From NCBI GenBank assembly GCA_020722815.1, contig DYKB01000001.1, forward strand, positions 1 to 64,000: a DNA stretch of 64,000 nucleotides. Reading direction: 5' to 3'. The translations under genes and the position numbers were made by a program. Under the pieces are notes generated by a model. That model saw only the letters and a program-made list of their open reading frames with translations. It searched no databases and was not told the DNA's origin. This stretch comes from Caldithrix sp. (GTDB lineage: Bacteria; Zhuqueibacterota; Zhuqueibacteria; Thermofontimicrobiales; Sulfurfontimicrobiaceae). This document shows, piece after piece, positions 17,000-24,790 of this stretch (positions are counted from its first letter, which is position 1; each line of letters opens with the position of its first letter).

Positions 17000-19204
17000 T
17001 CATTCCTGATCAGTATGCGATGCATATTCATGATAGTCGTTATAATAATGGTAATAATGGCCATAACCTGCTGAAAATTCGGTCGAATTTAACACAACGC
17101 CTAAAACATTACGATGCGCTTTCCGCAAAACTTCCAGGGAATTCATCGCAACATTTAAATCGGTGAACTGGAAGCGAACGACCAGAACAACTCCCCCAAC
17201 TTTTCGGGAAATCAGGACCGGGTCTGTTACAGCCGCCAGCGGCGGTGAATCGAAGATAACAATATCGTGTTCCTGTTCCATCAACTGGATGAAATTTTCC
17301 ATTTTTTGAGAAGAAAGCACCTGTGTTGGATTCGGCGGAATTTTACCGGAAGGGACTATTTTCAAATTTGAGTTTTTTACCGGATGACAGATTTCCTGCC
17401 AATTTTTCTCGCCAACCAGAAATTCCATCAAACCCGGTTCTCGTGAACAATTAAACAGTTGGTGCTGTTTTGGTTTCCGTAAGTCAGTATCCACCAGGAG
17501 TGTTTTTAAGCCAACTTCAGCATAAGCCAGGGCCAGATTCGCTGCGGTGACAGTTTTACCCTCCTGAGGACTGGAACTGGTGATAACGAGTGACCGTAAT
17601 TTTTTATCAACTTCAGCAAATTGCAGGTTGGTTCGCAGGCCGCGATAAGTTTCAACAATCGGATCTTTGGGATTGAAATTCGTAATCAAGCGCACGGTTC
17701 GAACATAATCCGCATATTCACCAGGCAAATTTCCATTCGAATTATCAGTGGTGCTGGCCGCCCAACTTTTTTGCTTTTTCTCCCGAATCATTGGGATCAC
17801 TCCCATTACCGGCAACTTCAAAACACGGGTAATATCGTCCGGGGTTCTAACCGTATTATCCAGATAGTCCCGGAAGAATGCCAAACCAATTCCCAGCCCC
17901 ATACCCAGCAAAGCCCCCAGTAACAGATTTTTCATGGTGCCGCGGGGATTGGGTTCATCCGGCCAATTTGGCGGATCAACAATTCGGATGCCCCCGGTTC
18001 CGGTTGCAGCTTCAATTTTCGCCTCTTCACCTTTTTCGAGGAGGTAGCTATAAAGCTTTTCATGAACCCCCTTCGCTCGTTTAAGCTGTTCCAGCGTGAT
18101 GGCCATTTCCAATAGATTTGGATGTCGTTTCTTAAAATTATCGATTAAATTTTGATAAAATGTTTCACGATTTTTTAAAGTGGCAACACTCAGCTCTTCC
18201 GTAACCTTTTGCTCCAATAATTTTTCCCAGAGAATTTTATCACTCCCCGATTCAATTCCCGGATTCAGCGCCGAACGAATAATCGTATTAATTAAATCGC
18301 GTTTTAACGAATCGATCTTACGCTCAAGATTTTTAATTTCACTGCTTTTCCCGGTTACCTGGAGGAGACTATTTCGCAAATCTTCTAAATCTTCAATTTC
18401 ATCCCGCAATTTTTTAACTTCCGGACTTTCCGTACGATTTAAGGATTGATTGACTTTGGAATCCATTTTCTCAAGACGGGAGGTATAGTCCAATAAATTA
18501 CTTTCGGCCAGCTCACGTTGTGTTTCCACATTCATAAGTTCAGCCTCCATTTCCACCAATTCTTTGACCAGGCCACCATTTTCGCCAGCAATCAACGCGT
18601 CATTTTTTTCTTTAAATTCCTGAAGCGCTTTTTCAACCGATTCTAAATCTTTCAAGGCTTCAATTTTTTGGTCATTAACAAAATTGACCACATTTATGGA
18701 TTCTTCCCGATCAATTTCCTGACAGCGGGCTTTCAATGTTTTGGCCGCGACATTTGCTAAAATGTACGCAATTTTGGGATCATTTGCCCTGGCATGAAGC
18801 TCAATAAAATCAGAATATTCCGGATTTTTAACCGTTAAATTCTTGCTTAATAATCCCCAGGCTTCTTCTACGGGTAATTTAATCCCGGCCGAATCCTGAA
18901 GTTGAATCAGCACTTCTTCCACTGCCTGCACACGAAAAATACGACTGGTCACAACAGCATTATAAAATTCAAAAGGACGGGCTGGTTCATTCATTTTGAC
19001 ACCACTGATAAGCGGAATCATTGGCTCCTGATTCTCAATCATGAAGGTGGCTAATGATTCATATACTGGTGGTTGCGTAAAATTATGATAAATAGCAATT
19101 GAAAAAACCAAAACAAAGGAAAAAATCACCGTCCATTTTCGTCTTAAAAGCAAATCAATATAGTCACGTAACGTAACTTCTTTTATTTCGATTTTATTTT
19201 CCAT
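17000..19204 (-). CDS. wzc: Wzc-like polysaccharide co-polymerase and BY-kinase
   Basis: A 734-residue inner-membrane protein controlling chain length and export. Order: N-terminal Wzz domain with a transmembrane helix at residues 30-48; a long periplasmic coiled-coil region (about 170-400); a second membrane helix near 430-448; and a cytoplasmic bacterial tyrosine kinase. The kinase has Walker A (SSSPQEGKT, near 545), Walker A-prime (LLVDTDLRKP) and Walker B (IVIFDSPPL). The C-terminus is a tyrosine cluster (HYYHYYNDYHEY) for autophosphorylation. It is paired with the SLBB export protein upstream, 50 bases away. Confidence 0.95.
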   Translation of the reverse strand: MENKIEIKEVTLRDYIDLLLRRKWTVIFSFVLVFSIAIYHNFTQPPVYESLATFMIENQEPMIPLISGVKMNEPARPFEFYNAVVTSRIFRVQAVEEVLIQLQDSAGIKLPVEEAWGLLSKNLTVKNPEYSDFIELHARANDPKIAYILANVAAKTLKARCQEIDREESINVVNFVNDQKIEALKDLESVEKALQEFKEKNDALIAGENGGLVKELVEMEAELMNVETQRELAESNLLDYTSRLEKMDSKVNQSLNRTESPEVKKLRDEIEDLEDLRNSLLQVTGKSSEIKNLERKIDSLKRDLINTIIRSALNPGIESGSDKILWEKLLEQKVTEELSVATLKNRETFYQNLIDNFKKRHPNLLEMAITLEQLKRAKGVHEKLYSYLLEKGEEAKIEAATGTGGIRIVDPPNWPDEPNPRGTMKNLLLGALLGMGLGIGLAFFRDYLDNTVRTPDDITRVLKLPVMGVIPMIREKKQKSWAASTTDNSNGNLPGEYADYVRTVRLITNFNPKDPIVETYRGLRTNLQFAEVDKKLRSLVITSSSPQEGKTVTAANLALAYAEVGLKTLLVDTDLRKPKQHQLFNCSREPGLMEFLVGEKNWQEICHPVKNSNLKIVPSGKIPPNPTQVLSSQKMENFIQLMEQEHDIVIFDSPPLAAVTDPVLISRKVGGVVLVVRFQFTDLNVAMNSLEVLRKAHRNVLGVVLNSTEFSAGYGHYYHYYNDYHEYASHTDQE

Positions 19205-19254
19205 ATCACTTTTCTAATTTTTATGATTCACATCGGTTTCTTGTTAATTCAAAT

Positions 19255-20187
19255 TTAAAGTCGTCTGCCATAACGAAAAATGATATATAACGTGGCAAAA
19301 CTGGTAATATCGCGCATTATTTGAACAAATTGTTTCCATCGATTACTTTTTTCAGGGACAAAAATGACATCTCCCGGAACCACTTTCGGGATTGCCTCAT
19401 ATTTTTTATGTTCCAGGCATTCCTTTATATTGATTTCCTGCTCTTTTTGTTGTTGTTCGTGAAAGGAAATCAGCAGAACCTTTGTCAGATCAGCGTCATC
19501 CGTAGCTCCACCAGCTTTAAAAATGACATCGAGGATGTTTTGAAAGTCAGCAAAAACTTCATAATTACCCGGAATTTTGACTTCGCCAGCTATTTTGACG
19601 GCTGTGGCGCCAGGCCAACCGGGTACAAAAATAACATCTCCATCTTCAAGCGTCGGAAGCAAGGATAAATCCGCCTCAATAATAAATTTTTCCAGATTAA
19701 CGGGTAGAATTTGTTTTTCCGTATCCAACTGCCGAATCAATTGCAATTCTTTGATTTTCGCGCCGGGAATAAAACCGCCGGCCTGACCGATTGCTCCCTG
19801 AATCGAAGCATTTTGTGGAATTTGATAGGTACCCGGCTTAAGCACCTGCCCGAGTACCGTAACACCAATCAGGTAAGTGCTTAAAAAGTTCAGGGTTACA
19901 ATCGGCTTTCGTTCAACATATTTACTAAGCTGAACCGAGATGATATCACGTAATTCATTGAGTGTCAATCCATCTACCGGTAAATCATTTAAAAAGGGAA
20001 AATTAATGGTCCCATCGGTGGAAACCTTAACAACCCGTGACAAATCACCCTGACCATAAACCAGAATTTCGATCACATCGCCCGGTTGAATCTTTTTCGC
20101 CTCGGAATATGCCAGAAGCTCCTGCGTTGCGCTGGTATAAATTCCGATAATTACCAAAAAAATTAAAATTGGAATTTTTGATTTCAA
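19255..20187 (-). CDS. SLBB polysaccharide export protein (Wza-like)
   Basis: It exports the polymer across the envelope. The Poly_export domain begins KIQPGDVIEILVYGQGDLSR, and two SLBB domains follow: VTVLGQVLKPGTYQIP and VKIAGEVKIPGNYEV. I start at a TTG (20185-20187), because GGAGTGAT lies seven bases before it and the product then opens with a clean signal peptide (KSKIPILIFLVIIGIY). An ATG at 20223 adds 12 residues and has a poor ribosome site. A hydrophobic C-terminal segment may span the outer membrane as in Wza. It is the first gene of the operon. Confidence 0.9.
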   Translation of the reverse strand: MKSKIPILIFLVIIGIYTSATQELLAYSEAKKIQPGDVIEILVYGQGDLSRVVKVSTDGTINFPFLNDLPVDGLTLNELRDIISVQLSKYVERKPIVTLNFLSTYLIGVTVLGQVLKPGTYQIPQNASIQGAIGQAGGFIPGAKIKELQLIRQLDTEKQILPVNLEKFIIEADLSLLPTLEDGDVIFVPGWPGATAVKIAGEVKIPGNYEVFADFQNILDVIFKAGGATDDADLTKVLLISFHEQQQKEQEINIKECLEHKKYEAIPKVVPGDVIFVPEKSNRWKQFVQIMRDITSFATLYIIFRYGRRL

Positions 20188-20274
20188 GGGATCACTCCAA
20201 TACCAAAATAAATTATTATCCACTATTGTATAATTAATTTTATGTAAGCTATTACCATGAAGAAATAAACGATC

Positions 20275-20283
20275 ATTATAACA
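20275..20283 (-). promoter_or_regulatory. Extended -10 promoter candidate for the exopolysaccharide operon
   Basis: On the minus strand the sequence reads TG-T-TATAAT, a perfect extended -10 element, about 50 bases before the ATG at 20223. No good -35 box is seen at 17 bases. It fits a promoter driving leftward transcription of the export gene onward. Confidence 0.5.
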
Positions 20284-20954
20284 AAAATTACGGATTCGAA
20301 TTCTGCGCTGGAATGAATAGCGAATGAACTTTAGTTGGAAGTACTTTAAAAATAAACATTTATATTAATGTATTAAATCTGAATTTTCTGAATATGCAGA
20401 ATTGCAAAATTATTATTGACAGTGACATATTAAAAAACGCTCCCTCGCACCGATGAATTTTCTCCAAAAAGAAATTCCGGATTCACCCTTCATGCTTTAT
20501 AAATCCTGGTCCTGAAGGTTAAATTTTTCATACATTGGCATCTTAACATATAAAAAAATAATTTCAGTCACCCGTTGGCCTTTAACCGGGAATCCGCAGC
20601 CGCCTACTTACAAATTTGTATAACTCGTTTTATTTCAATAGGTTAAAATATATTGCATCAAGTTTAAATTAACAAATTTTACCAACCCATAAGCAAAGCT
20701 TATGCCATTACTGCAAAACCCTGAATAGCATTAATAAAGGGATAAATACGATATTGAAACATTATTACGTTTTTGTTGAGTGGTGTATTTGATTGTTCAA
20801 ATATGATACAAATGGCCAGATTCTGTACACCCGAATACAAAAGCCTGTGATAAAAAATTTTCTCTGACCGATTTCATTTTATCGGTTTGAAGGCAAAAGA
20901 CTATTCAATTAAAACCATAGTGGATACACTGTTTGTGAGACATAAAACTATCTT

Positions 20955-21064
20955 GGGATGGCAAAAACAGCCAGCAGGCAGCGGTGACTTCGGGGATTTA
21001 TTTCTGCCAATTCAAGACGCGTCAGTATTGGCAGACGGTGCGGGTGATTTTGCTGCGGTAGACA
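20955..21064. repeat. 110-bp direct repeat, copy A
   Basis: It matches 23696-23805 in the same orientation at about 93 percent over exactly 110 bases, starting GGGATGGCAAAAACAGCCAG. The two copies flank a 2.6-kb segment that contains the lipoprotein and beta-helix genes. Confidence 0.85.
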
Positions 21065-21514
21065 GATTAGCTTTCTGTATGAAATTACTTATTAAACTAA
21101 AAAATGGTTAGATGAAAATATATTTTTATATATAGATCGATTTGTAAAATAGTAGGAACTATTTTTATATATTTTATGTCTGTATATTAAAATGGTATTG
21201 TTGATTTTTTTAAAACCAACTTGCGCTGAATATAATACTCGCTTGCTTTGTGAATAAAATATTTGAAATTCGATAAAAATTTAAAATGTCATTCAAAGAG
21301 ATTCAAATGCAATTATTGATTTTACCACCACCCTATTTTCGTGATTATATTGAATATAATCGCAATATTTGGCGATTGCGTCGTCTTTCTATCCTGCTGG
21401 TTTAATGGTAACTCTTTATATTGTCTGCGGTTTAATTTGATAAAATTAAATCGCTCCCCGCCATTTTTGGAATATTAACCAAAAACTTCCAAATTAAATA
21501 GAAAGGTCCTTTTA

Positions 21515-22354
21515 ATGCAAACGAAAACTCAACAACCGTTCAAATTGTTTTTCCAATGTTTATTATTGACACTTTTATGCCTGCTGTGTCACTGTGAAAA
21601 AAATCATTTCAGTGTCGAGCCGGATCAATCTCAAAAAACTGAAAAAGATGGAATTATTACTTTTCATATTATGGAACAGGTTTTTGATTCGACGAAAATG
21701 AATTTGACCTGGAAAAAACTTGAACGGTTGGATGTAAGTGAAACAGATAATGTGATCGATATTCCCAATGCGATTCCATTTGAACTAACTAAACTCAACG
21801 GTGTCACCTTTTGGTTTTTCGGTGATTTTCATGGGGTACAGGATAGCATATTTATCTGGAGTGATTATCGTTCTCCTTATTCGAATCATGAACGTGAAAT
21901 CGCGATTGATCCAGTGGGCGATCATCAGGGACTGAATATTATGGTAGCTGAAGGTGCGCCAATTTATGGCCCGGTTCGGGGATTTATTTTTATCCTCGAT
22001 ACGGATAATGATAATCATGGAACTGGCTATGTCATCATAAAAGCCGAATCACTGTTGGATACAATCTGGGTCGATGCCGCTATAAATACGGTAAATTATG
22101 CTGAACGGGCAGCCTTAAAATCTATTCATTTGGATAGGGAATTAAAAGATCCATTAGTTATCCAATCAAATGATCTTGAGTCCTATAGTCGATTAAAAGA
22201 TCAAGCATTCTGGATTTTAATATATAATTCTAATACTGAAACAAAAATTCGTGTTGGAACTTCCTTTATTTTAAATCCGCTAAATACAAATCAATTCCAA
22301 TTTTATGGTTTTGCACCAAACTTTATTGTTGAAGATAATTTGAAAGGAAAATAA
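21515..22354 (+). CDS. Predicted lipoprotein of unknown function
   Basis: A 279-residue protein with a lipoprotein signal peptide: hydrophobic core LFFQCLLLTLLCLLCHC, with the lipidated cysteine probably the last one, followed by EKNHFSVE. The mature part is beta-rich with no family I recognise. Acidic DTDNDNHGTG near residue 166 could bind calcium. The next gene starts one base after its stop, so both secreted proteins are co-expressed. AGAAAGG provides a reasonable ribosome site. The pair is bracketed by 110-bp repeats, which suggests a mobile or duplicated segment. Confidence 0.7.
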   Translation: MQTKTQQPFKLFFQCLLLTLLCLLCHCEKNHFSVEPDQSQKTEKDGIITFHIMEQVFDSTKMNLTWKKLERLDVSETDNVIDIPNAIPFELTKLNGVTFWFFGDFHGVQDSIFIWSDYRSPYSNHEREIAIDPVGDHQGLNIMVAEGAPIYGPVRGFIFILDTDNDNHGTGYVIIKAESLLDTIWVDAAINTVNYAERAALKSIHLDRELKDPLVIQSNDLESYSRLKDQAFWILIYNSNTETKIRVGTSFILNPLNTNQFQFYGFAPNFIVEDNLKGK

Positions 22355-22355
22355 T

Positions 22356-23756
22356 ATGAATAAGCAATTCATCATCATGTTTATATTAACATTAATTTTA
22401 TTAACTAATAATAGTATTTTTCCTCAATCAACTGAAATCACGCTGCCGCTTTTGGATAAACGTTATGTCACGTATGCTCCAACTTCAAATAATTATACTG
22501 GTCCGACGGCTGGTTTTAACTATGTTGGTGTTGAAATGCAAAGTGGCAGCAAAATTATTTACCGAACCGCTAATACCTGGAATCCAATCGATATTGCCGA
22601 TTGGGCTTTTGTAACCGCAGGAACCATGCAAATTAAAACAGAGTCCAATCCATATCAAACCTTTACCCTCAATTCACGACCAATGCGCGATGATCCGCGG
22701 GGTTTATCCAAAGAGGGATTGTACGCTGATTGTGGGAATGATAATATTTATTTTTCAGTCATAATTCCCGATTCAGGTATTAATACTCCAAAAGATTTAC
22801 CAATGTCCTTTCTTCAGGACGTTGAATATAATCTGGAAGAAGCCTGGACTGCCGCTGGATTTCATTCCAACAATGAAGCTGATGAAACCAATACGCTCTG
22901 TCGTCCGAAATTTGATCTTTTAAAAGTAACCCAGGAAATCCGAATGTCCACCAGCGGGACTTTAACGCAGGAAGAACGGTGGGGTGGTAATCATACCCTT
23001 ACGGGGGATGTTCAGGTTCCCGAAACGATCTACCTGACCCTCTGGAAAAATGCAAATATTAATCTAAATTCGTATAAAGTAACCAGTCAGACGGGTTATA
23101 TTGTGCGGCAAGCCAATGTAACGCTTACGCCAGATATCAATTTAAGGTATCAATATATCAAAGGATTGTATTCTGATTTGAATTCAGCGCTAAATGCCGC
23201 CAGTACAGGGGATACGGTATTGGTCGGTGGCACGCTGCAATTAAATGCCGATGTTAGCGTTGGTTCTGGTATAACATTGCAGTTTGCCGAAAATGCCCAT
23301 ATTTACCTTCAAAACCATTATATAAAATCAACTGGTGGAACCCTGCTGGAATATAGCAGCACTCATTTTCATCCCGACATCCGTCTGCGACAGGGTACCA
23401 TTAAAAAAGGCTTTTTCCCTGGGACAGAAAAAGCAATGGAATTTGCCAGCAGCAATGATCTGGTTGAAATCAATAGCGGTGATCCCTGGAATTCAAATTT
23501 TCCTGTCGTTTGTGATGTTTTGATCAATCCCAGCGGCGAAGTAACTATTCCAGCCGCTAAAACGATACTTTTTGCGCCGGATACGCGTGTAACGGTACGG
23601 GGCAACCTAAGAAGCAATGGTCAGTATGGCGCGAATAAAGTTTACTTAAAAGCGGTGCCGGGTAATACGTGGCGGCGGAACCTGGCAGGTGGTCTGGGAT
23701 GGCAAAAACAGCCAGTAGGCAGCGGTGACTTCGGGGATTTATTTCTGTCAATTTAA
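22356..23756 (+). CDS. Secreted beta-helix-like protein with repeat-derived C-terminus
   Basis: A 466-residue exported protein with a signal peptide (residues 1-24, cut after the IFPQS region). The N-terminal half is beta-rich. The C-terminal half (about 290-445) reads GDTVLVGGTLQLNADVSVGSGITLQFAENAHIYL and later IPAAKTILFAPDTRVTVRGNLRS, a right-handed beta-helix pattern. The last 20 residues (GWQKQPVGSGDFGDLF...) come from repeat copy B at 23696-23805, which supplies the stop. The original C-terminus, perhaps a type IX sorting domain like those of its neighbours, appears lost. The product may therefore be truncated or non-functional. Confidence 0.7.
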   Translation: MNKQFIIMFILTLILLTNNSIFPQSTEITLPLLDKRYVTYAPTSNNYTGPTAGFNYVGVEMQSGSKIIYRTANTWNPIDIADWAFVTAGTMQIKTESNPYQTFTLNSRPMRDDPRGLSKEGLYADCGNDNIYFSVIIPDSGINTPKDLPMSFLQDVEYNLEEAWTAAGFHSNNEADETNTLCRPKFDLLKVTQEIRMSTSGTLTQEERWGGNHTLTGDVQVPETIYLTLWKNANINLNSYKVTSQTGYIVRQANVTLTPDINLRYQYIKGLYSDLNSALNAASTGDTVLVGGTLQLNADVSVGSGITLQFAENAHIYLQNHYIKSTGGTLLEYSSTHFHPDIRLRQGTIKKGFFPGTEKAMEFASSNDLVEINSGDPWNSNFPVVCDVLINPSGEVTIPAAKTILFAPDTRVTVRGNLRSNGQYGANKVYLKAVPGNTWRRNLAGGLGWQKQPVGSGDFGDLFLSI

Positions 23757-23805
23757 AACCCGTCAGTATTGGCAGACGGTGCGGGTGATTTTGTTGCGAT
23801 AGATA
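23696..23805. repeat. 110-bp direct repeat, copy B
   Basis: Partner of 20955-21064, same orientation, with eight or so substitutions. It overlaps the 3-prime end of the beta-helix gene and provides its final codons and stop. Confidence 0.85.
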
Positions 23806-23825
23806 TTATGATTACATAAAAATAA

Positions 23826-24170
23826 TCAGGTTCGCGGGGAAAGTTTTTCATTTTCAAGATGCCGCGTTTTATCGCGTTGATTTCGTTTATCCATCCCTTT
23901 CAAAAACGCATTCGTGAGGTCAATATGGCATTGATTGGCGATGCAGAGAAGAACAAAAAACACATCTCCCAGTTCTTCAGCCAAATCTTTTTCCTGGTCG
24001 GAATTTTTGAAACTTTGTTCGCCATAGATCCGGACCATCAGGCGGGCGACTTCACCGACTTCTTCCATAAGTATCCCTAAATTGGTCAGCTCATCGAAAT
24101 AACGAACCCCAATATCCTGGATCCACTGATCAACAAGTTTTTGACTTTCGGCGATGGAAATTTCTTGCAT
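23826..24170 (-). CDS. MazG-like nucleotide pyrophosphohydrolase
   Basis: A 114-residue all-helical protein of the MazG-like NTP pyrophosphatase superfamily. It has the metal-binding pattern E-E-V-G-E-V (residues 35-40) and, about 28 residues later, E-E-L-G-D-V, matching E-x-x-E...E-x-x-D. Such enzymes hydrolyse non-canonical or excess NTPs to NMP and pyrophosphate as house-cleaning. It lies downstream of a MITE insertion that separates it from the NifU-like gene on the same strand. The MITE may affect its transcription. Confidence 0.88.
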   Translation of the reverse strand: MQEISIAESQKLVDQWIQDIGVRYFDELTNLGILMEEVGEVARLMVRIYGEQSFKNSDQEKDLAEELGDVFFVLLCIANQCHIDLTNAFLKGMDKRNQRDKTRHLENEKLSPRT

Positions 24171-24199
24171 TGGTATATTCCAAATTTATTTTATCAGTA

Positions 24200-24382
24200 C
24201 CTGAAATTCTAAAATAAAACATTTTTTCTCTGGTGAAGTCATTTTCGGAGGGAAATTGATCCCCTCTGTATGTCCCCATTTTAAAAAAGCGAAAATGGGG
24301 AGAAAACCAGGCTTCCTCTCTCCCAAATTCCGCATTTTGGAATTTGGGGAAGGCAGGAGCTGGTCATTTTTAGAATTTCAGG
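24200..24382. mobile_element. MITE copy 2 (183 bp, perfect 15-bp TIR, CAGTA target duplication)
   Basis: The termini are CCTGAAATTCTAAAA (24200-24214) and its exact complement TTTTAGAATTTCAGG (24368-24382). CAGTA flanks both sides (24195-24199 and 24383-24387) as a perfect 5-bp target duplication. Internal hairpins match those of copy 1 at 9718-9930. It has no coding capacity. It lies between the MazG-like and NifU-like genes. Confidence 0.88.
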
Positions 24383-24410
24383 CAGTAATTAATTTTATAA
24401 AAACTAACAG

Positions 24411-24632
24411 CTAGCCCACAGAATCGACCCGGACCACTTCCGGAATTCGTTGTTTTAACAGGCGCTCAATCCCCATTTTCAAGGTTACCTGAGACATCGG
24501 GCATCCCGCACAGGCACCTTTTAGCTTCACTTTCACAATACTATCGACGACGGTAATTAACTCGACATCGCCTCCATCTGCCTGAAGTTGCGGTCGTATT
24601 TCATTGATCACGGCTTGAACTTTTTCTAACAA
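24411..24632 (-). CDS. NifU-like Fe-S cluster scaffold protein
   Basis: A 73-residue protein equal to the C-terminal NifU domain. It has R-P-x-L-Q-A-D-G-G-D-V-E-L near residue 14 and the cluster-binding C-A-G-C-P motif near residue 41, followed by the T-L-K-x-G-I-E helix. It assembles or carries Fe-S clusters for transfer to apo-proteins. An AAGGAG ribosome site precedes the ATG. It is a stand-alone domain, as is common in bacteria with a SUF system. Confidence 0.93.
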   Translation of the reverse strand: MLEKVQAVINEIRPQLQADGGDVELITVVDSIVKVKLKGACAGCPMSQVTLKMGIERLLKQRIPEVVRVDSVG

Positions 24633-24704
24633 GATAACTCCTTGTATTGAATTATTTAAAACACCAGATAAAATTATTTAAACTCCAATTAATTTTCATT
24701 GTTC

Positions 24705-24751
24705 AAAAAAAATGCCACACATTCTAACCTCCTGTCGGAATATGTGGCATT
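24705..24751 (-). terminator. Intrinsic terminator of the 24791-26680 gene
   Basis: On the minus strand AATGCCACA...TGTGGCATT form a stem (24711-24751) followed by a run of eight T (24705-24712). It lies 40 bases past the stop of the secreted discoidin/PKD-like protein. Confidence 0.88.
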
Positions 24752-24790
24752 ATCCAGGCGAGTATACTAAGATAAGTAAAACAAACTTTA

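Larger units (their letters stand above)
20224..21514. other. 1.3-kb largely non-coding region between EPS operon and lipoprotein gene
   Basis: It holds the EPS promoter at its left end and repeat copy A at 20955-21064. The 74-codon open frame at 20887-21111 is largely made of that repeat and is not supported as a gene. A 39-codon frame starting at 21286 has no ribosome site and no recognisable family. The ribosome site of the lipoprotein gene (AGAAAGG) lies at the right end. No terminator is visible. Confidence 0.5.

Noticed and set aside
20887..21111. 74-codon gene
   Set aside because: More than half of it lies in a 110-bp direct repeat that also occurs inside another gene; no ribosome site and no family.
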